Positions 17,063-26,454 are shown, counted from the first letter of the stretch. The stretch: DNA of 64,000 nt from Streptosporangiaceae bacterium NEAU-GS5 (GCA_017592665.1 JAGFNW010000014.1:151802-215801); one strand, 5' to 3'. Notes: generated by a model from the letters alone, not told the origin. Numbers and translations are program-made.

Positions 17063-18421
17063 ATGGTCGATTATGTGACGCTTGGGCCGTTCGCCGGACT
17101 TACTCTCGCCGATGTGGCACGCATGCTGCGCGACGGCGCCACGGACGCGGTGGATCTGGTGGGCCGCGCCCTCGAGGCGACGGCACAGGCGCAGCCGGCG
17201 CTCAACGCGTTCGTCACGGTCGACGAGCGCGGCGCGCGGGCCGCGGCCGAGCGGGCGAGGGACGAGCTCGCCCGAGGGCTCGATCGGGGGCCGCTGCACG
17301 GGGTGCCGGTGGCGGTGAAGGACATCATCGACACGGCCGGCCTGCTGACCACCATGGGCTCACGCCACTTCGCCGGGCACGTGCCGGACCGCGACGCCGA
17401 CGTGGTGACCCGGCTGCGCGAGGCCGGAGCCGTCATCGTGGGGAAGACCACCACGCACGAGTTCGCCTACGGGCCGACCGGCGATCGATCGGCGAACGGG
17501 CCGGGAGCCAACCCGCACGACCCGTCGCGGATGGCCGGAGGATCGAGCGCCGGCTCCGCGGCGGCCGTCGCCGCCGGGCTCGTGCCGTTCGCGCTCGGCA
17601 CCGACACCGGTGGCTCGGTGCGCATTCCCGCCGCGCTGTGCGGGGTCGCGGGCCTTCGGCCCACGTCCGGCGCCCTGCCGATGGCGGGCGTGTTCCCCCT
17701 GTCGCGGTCGCTGGACACGGTCGGGCCGATCGCGAACGATGTCGGCGGCGTCGCGCTCGGCTGGGCCGTCCTGTCCGGCACGGCCGCCGGCGTCACCCCG
17801 TCGCCGCTCGCCGAACTCCGGGTCGGCCTGCCGGTCGGCGATCGGCTGGACCAGGTGGACGACACGGTCGGATCCGCCCTGGAGCGGCTTGTCTCGCGGC
17901 TGGCCGCGGGCGGTGCGACGATCCGCCAGGTCGCCGTGCCCGACGTCGCGGAGCTGCGGGAGATCTATCGGCTGGTGCAGTCCGCCGAGGCGTACGGCGT
18001 CCATCGCGACCGGCTGGCCGCCGCGCCCGAGCTGTTCGGCGCCGAGGTCCGCGATCGTCTGCGGACGGCGGGCCAGGTGACCGCGCCCGAGTACGCCGCG
18101 GCCATGGCGAGGCTCACCGAGCTGCGCGAGACGGCGGCCGGCAGATTCGACGGCGTCGACGTGCTGCTCCTGCCGGCCGCGCCGGTGCTCGCGCCACCTC
18201 TGGACGCCCGCGACGGCGACTTCGGCGGCGGCTGGACGTCACCGCGCGACGCGCTCCTGGCGTTCAACACGCCGTGGAGCGTGCTCGGCCTGCCAGCGAT
18301 GTCGGTGCCGTTGCCGGCGAAGACGCTGCCCGTCGGCGCCCAGCTGGTCGGCCCACCCGCCGCCGAGGCCGCTGTTCTCGCCGCGGCGGCGGTCGTTGCC
18401 GGGGTAGTAGAAGGACCATGA
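17063..18421 (+). CDS. Amidase signature family hydrolase
   Basis: A 452-residue amidase-signature enzyme hydrolysing a carboxamide to acid and ammonia. The Ser-cisSer-Lys triad is visible: Lys in PVAVKDIIDTAG, the cis-Ser in GGSSAGSAAAVAAG, and the nucleophile Ser in GTDTGGSVRIPAA. Full-length compared with the family. It appears leaderless. It is co-translated with the SnoaL-like gene through an ATGA overlap, so the small protein may act on a related substrate. Specific substrate unknown; GatA is unlikely because no gatB/C lies near. Confidence 0.92.
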   Translation: MVDYVTLGPFAGLTLADVARMLRDGATDAVDLVGRALEATAQAQPALNAFVTVDERGARAAAERARDELARGLDRGPLHGVPVAVKDIIDTAGLLTTMGSRHFAGHVPDRDADVVTRLREAGAVIVGKTTTHEFAYGPTGDRSANGPGANPHDPSRMAGGSSAGSAAAVAAGLVPFALGTDTGGSVRIPAALCGVAGLRPTSGALPMAGVFPLSRSLDTVGPIANDVGGVALGWAVLSGTAAGVTPSPLAELRVGLPVGDRLDQVDDTVGSALERLVSRLAAGGATIRQVAVPDVAELREIYRLVQSAEAYGVHRDRLAAAPELFGAEVRDRLRTAGQVTAPEYAAAMARLTELRETAAGRFDGVDVLLLPAAPVLAPPLDARDGDFGGGWTSPRDALLAFNTPWSVLGLPAMSVPLPAKTLPVGAQLVGPPAAEAAVLAAAAVVAGVVEGP

Positions 18422-18777
18422 CAGATCTCGACACCGTGACGACGTGGATCGCCGGATACGTCAAAGCGTGGAACAGCAACGATCCCGAGCAGATCGGCGC
18501 GTTGTTCACCGAGGACGCCGACTACTACACCGAGCCGTACGCCCGGGCCTGGCATGGCCGGCAGGGGATAGTCGAAGGCTGGCTGGCGATCAAGGACGAG
18601 CCGGGCGCGGCGACCTTCGAATGGCATCCCGTCTCCGTGACCGGCGACGTCGCGGTCGTCCAGGGGATCACCGTCTACTCCGACAAGACCTTCAGCAACC
18701 TGTGGGTGATCCGCCTGGCCGCCGACGGCCGCTGCCGCGAGTACACCGAGTGGTGGATGGAGCACCCCCGGGAATAG
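18418..18777 (+). CDS. SnoaL-like / nuclear transport factor 2 fold protein
   Basis: A 119-residue NTF2-like cone-fold protein. Seen: WIAGYVKAWNSNDPEQIGALF near the N-terminus, ADYYTEPYARAWHGRQGIVEGW, and a C-terminal beta region ending EYTEWWMEHP, all typical of the SnoaL-like domain. Such proteins act as small isomerases, hydratases or ligand binders; which one cannot be told. The ATG overlaps the amidase stop by 4 bases, and AAGGA lies 2 bases upstream. Confidence 0.87.
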   Translation: MTDLDTVTTWIAGYVKAWNSNDPEQIGALFTEDADYYTEPYARAWHGRQGIVEGWLAIKDEPGAATFEWHPVSVTGDVAVVQGITVYSDKTFSNLWVIRLAADGRCREYTEWWMEHPRE

Positions 18778-18897
18778 CCCTGGGCTGAAAGGTTCAGCCG
18801 TGTGCAGGGGCTTCGCCCGCCGCCCTGGTGAGGTCCTACGGTTTAGTTTGGATGGACGCCTAACATATTCAACATCCTTGTCCCGAGGAGGTCCCGG

Positions 18898-20970
18898 ATG
18901 TTGGATCGGCTCCTGCCCACACGTCACGGCCGCCGGCGCGCCGGACTCACGCTGTCGGCCGCGGCGATGCTCGCCTTCGCCGGGGTCGCCGTCGCGCCCC
19001 AGGCGACCGCCGCCACGTCGGCCACCGTAACCGTCAACGCCGCCATGAGCAGGGGCACGATCCCGGCCGCCGGCCACGGCGTCAACACGGCCGTCTACGA
19101 CGGCAACATGAACAGCGCCGCCATCCCCGGCCTCTACCGCGACGCCGGCTTCACCGCGGTCCGCTATCCCGGCGGCTCGTACGGCGACATCTACCACTGG
19201 CAGACCCACACGGCCGACGGCGGCTTCATCGCGCCGAACACGGGCTTCGACACGTTCATGGGGACCGTGCGCTCGGCCGGGGCCCAGGCGGTGATCATCG
19301 CCAACTACGGCACGGGCACGGCCCAGGAGGCGGCGGGCTGGGTGCGCCAGGCCAACGTCACCCGCGGATACGGCATCAAACTGTGGGAGATCGGCAACGA
19401 GGTGTACGGCAACGGCCACTACGGCGCCCAGTGGGAGCAGGACAACCACGCCGACAAGGGCCCGCGCGCCTACGCCACCAACGCCGTTTCCTACATCTCG
19501 GCCATGAAGGCGGTCGACCCGACCATCAAGGTGGGCGTCGTGCTGACCACGCCCGGCAACTGGCCGGACGGGATCGTCGGCTCGGGCGACAGCGCCGACT
19601 GGAACCACACGGTGATGTCGGTCGTGCAGGGCCAGGCCGACTTCGTGATCGTCCACTGGTATCCCGGCGCCGGCTCGGCGGCCGACAGCCTCACCAAGAT
19701 GTCGCAGATCTCCGGAATGATGAGCACGCTGCGCTCGCTGATCAACCAGTTCGCCGGCAGCCGGGCGTCGAGCATCGGCGTCGCGGTGACCGAGATGAAC
19801 CCGAGTTTCCAGCTCAACAGCGCCACCGCCGCCCTGTTCGCCGCCGACAGCGCCTTCACCTGGTTCGAGAACGGCGCCATGAACCTCGACTGGTGGAACA
19901 CGCACAACGGCACGAGCACCAGCCCCGGCACCAACGAGGACGGCACCCCCGACTACCACGACGAGGGCATCCTGTCGTCGGCCGGCACCGGCGAGCCCGC
20001 CGTGAACACCCCCTTCCCGCCCTACTACGGGTTGTCCATGGTGGGCCGGGCCGGCGCGCCCGGCGACACGCTCGTCCAGGCCTCATCCAGCACCGCGCTG
20101 CTGGCCACGCACGCGATCAGGACGCCGACCGGCCTCAACGTCCTGCTGGTCAACAAGGATCCGGCCAACTCCACCACGGTCTCGCTCGCGTACTCCGGCT
20201 TCACCCCGACCGGCACGGTGAGCGTGACGCAGTGGCAGAAGGGCGCCACGTCGATCAGCTCCACGACCCAGGCCTCGGCCACCTCGATCACGGTCCCGCC
20301 GTACTCGATAACCGTCCTGAAGTCGGGTGGGGGCACCGGCGGCGGCGACACGACGGCGCCGAGCGCGCCCACCGGCCTCGCGGCCTCCGGCACCACCTCG
20401 ACGAGCACGAACCTCTCCTGGACCGCCTCCACCGACAACGTCGGCGTGGCCGGCTACGACATCCTGCGCGCTCCCGGGGCCTCCGGCGGGACCTTCGCCG
20501 TCGTCGGGACGTCCACCACGACCTCGTTCGCCAACACCGGCCTGACCGCGAGCACCACCTACCGCTACCAGGTCCGGGCCCGCGACGCGGCCGGCAACGT
20601 GTCCGCCGTCTCCAACACGGCCCAGGTCACCACCTCGGCCGGCGGCTCCACCGGCGGCCCGTGCACGGCCGTGCCGACCGTGCAGAGCCAGTGGTCCACC
20701 GGGTACGTGATCCAGCCGGTGACGGTCACCAACACCGGCACGGCCACGATCACCAGCTGGACCGTGACCATCACCCTCCCGGCCGGGCACGCGCTCACCG
20801 GCTCCTGGAACGCCACCGTCACCACCAGCGGCCAGACCGTGACGGCCAAGAGCGTCGCCCACAACGGCACGCTGGCACCGGGAGCGAGCACGACCAGCTT
20901 CGGCTTCCAGGGCAGCCGCCCCGACGGCAACACCGCGCTTCCGTCCGCCTACACCTGCACGACGCCCTGA
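18898..20970 (+). CDS. Secreted GH (GH51/GH39-like) with FnIII and CBM2
   Basis: A 690-residue secreted plant-polymer hydrolase. Order of parts: signal peptide (residues 1-40, cleavage after AQATAA-like Ala), clan GH-A barrel (about 45-420), small beta domain, Gly/Thr linker, fibronectin type III (about 490-580), and C-terminal carbohydrate-binding module 2 (about 590-690) with conserved Trp and a Cys pair. Catalytic Glu candidates are in LWEIGNEVYGNG and VAVTEMNPSF. VRYPGGSYGDIYHWQ resembles GH51-type arabinofuranosidases. GAGGAGG lies 6 bases before the ATG. CBM2 implies binding to cellulose or xylan; the exact activity is inferred. Confidence 0.88.
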   Translation: MLDRLLPTRHGRRRAGLTLSAAAMLAFAGVAVAPQATAATSATVTVNAAMSRGTIPAAGHGVNTAVYDGNMNSAAIPGLYRDAGFTAVRYPGGSYGDIYHWQTHTADGGFIAPNTGFDTFMGTVRSAGAQAVIIANYGTGTAQEAAGWVRQANVTRGYGIKLWEIGNEVYGNGHYGAQWEQDNHADKGPRAYATNAVSYISAMKAVDPTIKVGVVLTTPGNWPDGIVGSGDSADWNHTVMSVVQGQADFVIVHWYPGAGSAADSLTKMSQISGMMSTLRSLINQFAGSRASSIGVAVTEMNPSFQLNSATAALFAADSAFTWFENGAMNLDWWNTHNGTSTSPGTNEDGTPDYHDEGILSSAGTGEPAVNTPFPPYYGLSMVGRAGAPGDTLVQASSSTALLATHAIRTPTGLNVLLVNKDPANSTTVSLAYSGFTPTGTVSVTQWQKGATSISSTTQASATSITVPPYSITVLKSGGGTGGGDTTAPSAPTGLAASGTTSTSTNLSWTASTDNVGVAGYDILRAPGASGGTFAVVGTSTTTSFANTGLTASTTYRYQVRARDAAGNVSAVSNTAQVTTSAGGSTGGPCTAVPTVQSQWSTGYVIQPVTVTNTGTATITSWTVTITLPAGHALTGSWNATVTTSGQTVTAKSVAHNGTLAPGASTTSFGFQGSRPDGNTALPSAYTCTTP

Positions 20971-21008
20971 GGCCTTGACGTCGCGTGGTCTCTACGGGGT
21001 GTGCCGGC

Positions 21009-23075
21009 TCATCGGGACAGATCCCAGACGCGGATGGTCTTGTCCTGGGAACCACTGGCGATCTTCGTGCCGTCGGGACTGAAGGCGACCGTCTCCACCT
21101 GCCCGGAGTGGCCGATCAGGACGGCCCGGACCTGGCCGGTCGCCACGTCCCAGAGGCTGATGACGTTGCTGAGGCCCCAGGACGCGAGGGTCTTGCCGTC
21201 CGGGCTGTAGGCCACGTCGGTCACCGCGTCGTCAAGCCGGTCGAAGGCCGCCTTGGAGCGGCCGGTGGTCACGTCCCAGAGCCGGATGCTGCGCGTGCCG
21301 TCGGAGTCGGGGGCGGCGAGGGTGGAGCCGTCCGGGCTGAAGGCCACGCCGGAGCCGGTCGCGTCGGTGATGGTGCGGACGGTCCGGCCGGTGGCCGGAT
21401 CGGACAACCGGATCTCGCTGCCCTTGCCGCCGCTGGCCAGCAGTTTGCCGTCGGGGCTGAACACGACATTGCGGAATCCGTCGCCATCGGGGAGGCCCAC
21501 GGTGATCTGCCGGGTCCGCACGTCCCAGATGTCGGTGGCGCCGCCGTGCGTGACGCCCGCGATCAATCGGCCGTCGGGGCTGAAGGCGAGGGACTTCATG
21601 ATGGAGCCGCTCTGCGTCAGCGAGCCGATGAGATGCCGGTCGGCGACGCGCCACAGGCGGCTGCTCTCCCCGGTGACGTTGCCGCCGGTGGCGAGGAGGG
21701 CGCCGTCGGGGCTGAAGGCGACCGCGTCCGCCGAGCCGCCGCCGAACGCCGGCGGGCCTTCCAGGGTGGCGATCGGTTTGCCGGTCGCCGGATCCCACAG
21801 CCGGGTCTGGGGCCGGTCGGTCAGATCGCCGTCGCCGCTGGCGAGCAGCTTGCCGTCGGGGCTGAACGCCACCGAGGTGACGATCGAGGTGTGCCCGGTC
21901 AGGCGGAGGGCGCTCGTGATCTGGGCCGGCGCGGACGGCTCGGCCGTGGTCTCCCGCTCGTCCGGCGTGGCCGCGCCGGACGTCTTCGGCGCATGGGACG
22001 ACGTCCGGTCGCCGCTGGTCGTCCGGTCGCTGCCGTTCGTCCGGTCGTCGGAGCCGAAGACCCGCACGCCGTACGGGACGCCGATCACGACGACGGCCCC
22101 GATCGCGGCGGCCAGCAGGGCCCGCCGCCGGACGCGGCCGCGGTCGCGCGGCTCGGGCTCGGGTTCGGGCGCGGTCGTGGACGGCATGGCGTCCCACGCG
22201 GCCGGGGCTGTGGGCGGGCCCATCGCGGCGGTCGGGTGCGGGGCGCCGCCGTTGGCCGCGCCCAAAAGGAGCCGGGCCGTCTGGTCGGCCGTCGGCCGGT
22301 GCGCCGGATCCTTGCGTAACAGGGCCAGCAGCAGCGGGGTGAGGTGCCCGGCGCGTACGGGAGGGCTGGGATCCCGGGTGAGCAGCGCGGCGAGCACGGC
22401 CACCAGGCTGTCGCCCTCGAACGGGGGATGGCCCTCGACGGCGGCGTAGAGCGTCGCACCGAGCGACCAGAGATCCGAGGCGGGTGTGACGGGCTCGTGG
22501 TGCGCCTGCTCGGGGGCCATGAAGGCGGGCGTACCCACCACGGCGTCCGTCCTGGTGAGCCGGGCGTCGCCGGTCAGGCTCGCGATGCCGAAGTCGGTGA
22601 GCACGACGCGGTCGCCGGCCAGCAGCACGTTGGCCGGCTTGAGGTCGCGGTGCACGATCCCGGCCGCGTGGGCGGCGCGGAGGGCGTCGAGGATGGCCGC
22701 GCCGATGCGCGCGACCTCACCGGGCGGCAGGCCGCCTCGCGCCCGGATCGCGTCCGCCAGGGAACCGCCCCGGACGAATTCCATGACGATCGCGGGCGCG
22801 CCGTTGTGGTCGACGACGTCGTAAACGGTGACGATGCCGGGGTGGTTGAGCCGCCCGGCCGCCTGCGCCTCGCGGATGGCGCGCAGGGTCAGCTCTTCCC
22901 GCTGGCCGTCGCTGAGGCCGGGCGGCAGCAGGATCTCCTTGATCGCCACCTCGCGGCCGATCAGCTCGTCGAAGCCGAGCCAGACCCGCCCCATGCCGCC
23001 GGCGCCCAGCACCTTGATCAGCCGATAGCGCCGGGCGATCACCATTCCTTGCTCTGGTCCCTCTGATTCGGGCAC
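21009..23075 (-). CDS. Ser/Thr protein kinase with WD40 propeller
   Basis: A 688-residue Hanks-type membrane kinase. Kinase domain (about 15-265): P-loop GAGGMGRVWLG, AIKEI with the catalytic Lys, HRDLKPANVLL and DFGIASL. A Pro/Ala linker and a single membrane helix (ALLAAAIGAVVVIGVPYGV) follow, then an extracytoplasmic C-terminal domain with seven WD40 repeats, each marked by FSPDG or YSPDG (about 395-688). One seven-bladed propeller is implied, probably a sensor or partner-binding module. The GTG start follows TAGACT by 6 bases, so it looks leaderless. The preceding zincin-like gene ends inside that -10. Confidence 0.94.
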   Translation of the reverse strand: MPESEGPEQGMVIARRYRLIKVLGAGGMGRVWLGFDELIGREVAIKEILLPPGLSDGQREELTLRAIREAQAAGRLNHPGIVTVYDVVDHNGAPAIVMEFVRGGSLADAIRARGGLPPGEVARIGAAILDALRAAHAAGIVHRDLKPANVLLAGDRVVLTDFGIASLTGDARLTRTDAVVGTPAFMAPEQAHHEPVTPASDLWSLGATLYAAVEGHPPFEGDSLVAVLAALLTRDPSPPVRAGHLTPLLLALLRKDPAHRPTADQTARLLLGAANGGAPHPTAAMGPPTAPAAWDAMPSTTAPEPEPEPRDRGRVRRRALLAAAIGAVVVIGVPYGVRVFGSDDRTNGSDRTTSGDRTSSHAPKTSGAATPDERETTAEPSAPAQITSALRLTGHTSIVTSVAFSPDGKLLASGDGDLTDRPQTRLWDPATGKPIATLEGPPAFGGGSADAVAFSPDGALLATGGNVTGESSRLWRVADRHLIGSLTQSGSIMKSLAFSPDGRLIAGVTHGGATDIWDVRTRQITVGLPDGDGFRNVVFSPDGKLLASGGKGSEIRLSDPATGRTVRTITDATGSGVAFSPDGSTLAAPDSDGTRSIRLWDVTTGRSKAAFDRLDDAVTDVAYSPDGKTLASWGLSNVISLWDVATGQVRAVLIGHSGQVETVAFSPDGTKIASGSQDKTIRVWDLSR

Positions 23076-23081
23076 GAACCG

Positions 23082-23087
23082 AGTCTA
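23082..23087 (-). promoter_or_regulatory. Candidate -10 (TAGACT) for leaderless kinase gene
   Basis: On the minus strand TAGACT ends 6 bases before the GTG of the kinase. The TAG of this box is also the stop codon of the upstream zincin-like gene, the same stop/-10 sharing seen before mshC. Confidence 0.5.
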
Positions 23088-24833
23088 GAGACCGATGAGG
23101 CGGACCTCGCCGAGGAAGAACGCAGTGCTGGAGTTCGCCTCGCCCACCTCCTGGTCGATGCTCTCCGCGTCCTTGCCCTCCGCGCCGTAGCCGACCTCCA
23201 GGCTCGACGTGTGGGGGAGCTCCCACGTGGTGCCGATGCCGAGAAGCAGATCTCTCATGACCGGGTCGGTCGCGGCATCCGCGACGAGTTTCTTCATGAC
23301 TTTGACGGTGAACACCTCGACGAAGCCCTCTTTGAGGATCTGCGGCTGGTGGGTCTGCTCGGCCGCGGTGATCACCTTGGGATGGGTGATGCGGTGCATG
23401 AACTCGTGGATCAGCGTGTTGGTGATCCGCCAGCGCCAGACCGCCTTGCGGATGTGAAGGCGGTTGGGATAGACGGGCTCTATGTAGACCTTGCCGTTTC
23501 CGGGGTTGTGCCGCGGGGTCAGCGCTATCAGGCGCCGGAGCTTTTCGGTGAAGCCCTGGTCGCTCAGCAGCGCATGGTATACGCGCGTGAGCTCGTCGCG
23601 GTCGGAGGAGCGGCCCGGGTCGTAGCTCGCGGCGCTCAAGGGCTGTCCCCACTTGGCCATGCGTCCCACGTGGGTGCCGCGATTGACCATCCAGTTGGTC
23701 ATCATGTCGTCGTCGATCTGCCCGTCCGCGGTGCTGAGGATGTCGGAGGCGTACGACCCCTTGTAACAGGGGCCCTCTATGTAGGCCAGCGGATACGGAT
23801 GGAGCGCCTTCTTGACGTACTCCTCGACGAATGCGGCCATGGTCGCGATCTCCGCGAAATCCACCGCTTCGAGTTCTTCGTTCTCTGGTGGGGTCCATCC
23901 AAAGAGCTGGTCGTCCACGACATCCTTGAGCGCTTTGGTCATGCCGGTGTGCAGGAGTTCGGCGTTGAGCTCTTCGATGCGGGACACTCGCCGCCCGGTT
24001 TGCGGATCGGGTACGCCGCCGGGGAAGTAGTAGAGGCGGATCCGCTTGAGCACCGGCTTCGCGGGAGACGGCAGCGCGCACAGCTGCGCGGGCATCCAGC
24101 CGCCCAAGAAGATCACTTGCTGTTCGAAGCCCGACGCGGTGATTCCCGGCATCATCGGCGCGACCGGCTGGCTCTTGGTGGCCATGATGTGCAGCCGGAG
24201 GAACACCTCGAAGGTCTTCATGTTCAGGCCCTTGATCAGGCCGAGGTTGCCGGCGTAGATCGTCAGCGCCCGCATCAGCCAGTCCTGCCGCTCCTTGGGG
24301 GCGCTCTCGACGAAGGTCTGGCAGATCTCCGCGCCGTCGAAGCCCAGATTCTGGCAGAGGCTGGACAGGCAGAAGGCCATGCCCTTGCGCTCGGCCAGTT
24401 CGATGCCCGCCGAGTAGTCGATCGTCGCTGTGACGCCGGTGCCGGTCAGCTCGAACGTGGTCGGCGCGTCCTGGTCGGGACGCAGGACGATCTCCGGCTC
24501 GAGCAGCATGAGCGGCGGCAACGTCATCATCGACGGCTGCGCCACGGGTATCTGCTGGACCGGCATCCCGGCCAGTTGCTTCGGGCGCTTGACCTTCTGG
24601 AGGGGAGCCTGCGGTAAGTCCTGCTGGGACTGATCCTGGCCCGGGGTTTGGGTGGGGCGCTGGCTTTGTTGGTCGTTGGGCTGCTTGTTCTGATGCGACC
24701 CGTGGGAATGCACGGCGCCTCCTGAGGTTCCGGTCGCGGCCGATCCTCTTGAGGGATCCCCAGGAATCCTCTGCCTGTCACCGATCATTGCGCGCTGCAA
24801 TTTTTGCATCCTGCTAGGAACGGTCGGCGGCAT
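23085..24833 (-). CDS. Uncharacterised zincin-like protein (HEFMH motif)
   Basis: I do not recognise the family. About 582 residues from the ATG at 24833 (weak GGGAG 10 bases upstream); ATGs at 24809 and 24788 are alternatives. Residues about 15-85 are Gln/Pro/Ser/His-rich and probably disordered. The rest is a folded domain ending with NTLIHEFMHRITHP, a HExxH zinc site, and a downstream Glu in ILKEGFVEVFT that could be the third ligand, so a metallopeptidase is likely. There is no signal peptide or membrane helix. Its stop lies in the -10 of the kinase gene, so the two may be expressed together and functionally linked; that is inference. Confidence 0.65.
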   Translation of the reverse strand: MPPTVPSRMQKLQRAMIGDRQRIPGDPSRGSAATGTSGGAVHSHGSHQNKQPNDQQSQRPTQTPGQDQSQQDLPQAPLQKVKRPKQLAGMPVQQIPVAQPSMMTLPPLMLLEPEIVLRPDQDAPTTFELTGTGVTATIDYSAGIELAERKGMAFCLSSLCQNLGFDGAEICQTFVESAPKERQDWLMRALTIYAGNLGLIKGLNMKTFEVFLRLHIMATKSQPVAPMMPGITASGFEQQVIFLGGWMPAQLCALPSPAKPVLKRIRLYYFPGGVPDPQTGRRVSRIEELNAELLHTGMTKALKDVVDDQLFGWTPPENEELEAVDFAEIATMAAFVEEYVKKALHPYPLAYIEGPCYKGSYASDILSTADGQIDDDMMTNWMVNRGTHVGRMAKWGQPLSAASYDPGRSSDRDELTRVYHALLSDQGFTEKLRRLIALTPRHNPGNGKVYIEPVYPNRLHIRKAVWRWRITNTLIHEFMHRITHPKVITAAEQTHQPQILKEGFVEVFTVKVMKKLVADAATDPVMRDLLLGIGTTWELPHTSSLEVGYGAEGKDAESIDQEVGEANSSTAFFLGEVRLIGL

Positions 24834-24896
24834 TCCGGCGTATCTCCCAGTGATCGGATGGACCGAGCGCGAATCCAGGGCAAGGGAGATGCGGAA

Positions 24897-25598
24897 ATGC
24901 AGCGTGGACGGGGTCGTCTGATTCTGACCGCGTGCGGTTCCGCCCTGCTGCCGGCCGCCGGGATGGGCTGCGCGCCCGACTATCAGGACGCGGCGTCCGC
25001 CCGCCCGGCGTCCACCGTCGTCGGCCTGGGCGACGCGGGCGCCGGCGCCGATCCCGCCGGTGCGGCCGGGCCGGTCGCGAGCCCGCCGGCCGATCCGGCG
25101 AAGGACACCAGCACCTGGGATACGCGGTGGGGGCCGTTGTCGGCGGCCGACCGGGAAATGGTGAGCAAGGTGCGCCTGGCCACGCTGTGGGAGATGGTCA
25201 TGGCCGAGCAGGCCATGCAGCGGGGGAGCAGCGCGCGCATCCGGCAGATCAGCGCGGAGATCTCGGCCCAGCATCACGTGCTCGACGAGGAGGACCGCTC
25301 GATCGCGGCCAAGCTCAAGGTGCCGCTGCCGATCCAGCCCAGCGAGCAGCAGCAGGGATGGATGGCCGACATATCCGGCAGGACGGGCAAGGATTACGAC
25401 GCCACGTACGTGAAGTGGCTGCGCTTCGCGCACGGCCAGGTGTTCCAGCTGATCGGCGTGGTGCGCGGCACCACGCAGAACACGCTGATCCGCCGGTTCG
25501 CCGAGCACTGCAATGCCGCCGTCCTCAATCACCAGCGGCTGCTGGAGAGCACCGGCCTCGCCGGACCCGATGCCTTCCCCAGCCCGCCGACCGCCTGA
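24897..25598 (+). CDS. DUF4142 predicted lipoprotein
   Basis: A 233-residue secreted protein of the DUF4142 (ferritin-like four-helix) family. The N-terminus GRLILTACGSALLPAAGMGCAP carries a lipobox ending at Cys. After an Ala/Pro-rich spacer comes the DUF4142 block: LSAADREMVSKVRLATLWEM, AQHHVLDEEDRSIAAKL, and YVKWLRFAHGQVFQLIGVVR near the C-terminus. AAGGGAG lies 8 bases before the chosen ATG. The role of the family is unknown, perhaps envelope stress. It is divergent from the zincin-like gene. Confidence 0.82.
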   Translation: MQRGRGRLILTACGSALLPAAGMGCAPDYQDAASARPASTVVGLGDAGAGADPAGAAGPVASPPADPAKDTSTWDTRWGPLSAADREMVSKVRLATLWEMVMAEQAMQRGSSARIRQISAEISAQHHVLDEEDRSIAAKLKVPLPIQPSEQQQGWMADISGRTGKDYDATYVKWLRFAHGQVFQLIGVVRGTTQNTLIRRFAEHCNAAVLNHQRLLESTGLAGPDAFPSPPTA

Positions 25599-25748
25599 CC
25601 TGGTGACAAGGCCCCTGGTGACCTTCTCGGGCGGTCGGACGATCTGCCGGGCACGGCCGACCTGGTCGCGTACGAGATGGTGCGCGCTGTCTCGTTCCGG
25701 TCATGTGAGAGCGGATGACAGCAGGCTGTAATGCGACAGACTTGCACC

Positions 25749-26405
25749 ATGCAGTCAGGCACGCGCGGCGCCGACCGGCACGCGCCGGACGAGATCGCCC
25801 ACGACGCCGACCTGAACGGCGACCTGGACGCCGATCTGAACGGCGACCTGAAGGCCGATCTGAACGGTGACCGCAACGGCGACCCCGACGGCGAACTTGG
25901 CACCGACGCCGACGCCGGCCTCGGCATCGGCTTGGGCGCCGGCCTCGACGAGGTGACCACGGCCGTGCTGACCGGGTCACGACTGCTGGTGGCCATCGCG
26001 GTCAGGTCGGTCGCGCAGGTCGAAGATCGGGTGACTGTGCCGCAGTTCCGGATGCTCGTGGTCCTCGGCCGCCGGGGGAAGGCCAAGCTCGTCACGCTGG
26101 CCGACCTGCTGGGCGTCAATCCGTCCACCGCCATGCGGATGGCCGACCGGCTCGCCGCCGCGGGGATGATCGTCCGCGAGGTCAACCCGCAGGATCGCCG
26201 CGAGAGCCTCATGCGGCTCACCCGCGAGGGCGAGCGCATCGTCGAAGAGGTCACGGCCCGCCGGCGTGCGGAGATCTCCGCCATCGTCTCCCGGATGACG
26301 CCCGAGCAGCGCCAGGCGCTGATCGGCGGGATGACCGCGTTCACCGAGGCCGGCGATGAGCCGCCCGCCCCGAGCGCCCACTCGCTGGGCTGGCCCGGCG
26401 ACTGA
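25749..26405 (+). CDS. MarR family transcriptional regulator with acidic repeat N-terminus
   Basis: A winged-helix regulator of 218 residues (224 if the ATG at 25731 is used). The C-terminal 140 residues are a normal MarR domain: VPQFRMLVVLGRRGKAKLVTLADLLGVNPSTAMRMADRLAAAG is the HTH, and VNPQDRRESLMRLTREG is the wing. The first 60 residues are a low-complexity acidic tract of DLNGD units with no counterpart in the family. I prefer the ATG at 25749 because CAGACT lies 6 bases before it, as in other leaderless genes here. It faces the FG-GAP-like gene across a hairpin terminator. Confidence 0.85.
   Translation: MQSGTRGADRHAPDEIAHDADLNGDLDADLNGDLKADLNGDRNGDPDGELGTDADAGLGIGLGAGLDEVTTAVLTGSRLLVAIAVRSVAQVEDRVTVPQFRMLVVLGRRGKAKLVTLADLLGVNPSTAMRMADRLAAAGMIVREVNPQDRRESLMRLTREGERIVEEVTARRRAEISAIVSRMTPEQRQALIGGMTAFTEAGDEPPAPSAHSLGWPGD
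25809..25880 (+). repeat. 24-bp tandem repeat inside MarR gene
   Basis: Three direct copies of a 24-base unit (25809-25832, 25833-25856, 25857-25880) encode DLNGDLDA, DLNGDLKA and DLNGDRNG. The copies are similar at DNA level, which suggests recent expansion of the acidic tract by slippage. Confidence 0.7.
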
Positions 26406-26412
26406 ATGCGAA

Positions 26413-26444
26413 CGGCCCCGCCCCCTGAGGAGAGGGCGGGACCG
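26413..26444. terminator. Hairpin between convergent genes
   Basis: CGGCCCCGCCC (26413-26423) pairs with GGGCGGGACCG (26434-26444) with one mismatch around a 10-base loop. It lies between the MarR stop and the FG-GAP-like stop, so it may terminate both transcripts. No long T-run follows on either strand. Confidence 0.6.
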
Positions 26445-26454
26445 TGGTGCGGGA

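Noticed and set aside
17063..18421. Glu-tRNA amidotransferase subunit A
   Set aside because: Only the amidase signature is shared; gatB and gatC are absent, and the linked gene is SnoaL-like.
23085..24833. DUF4157-type injection-system toxin
   Set aside because: The zinc motif is HEFMHRITHP rather than the usual HEAAHVVQQ-type block, and no contractile-injection genes are near.
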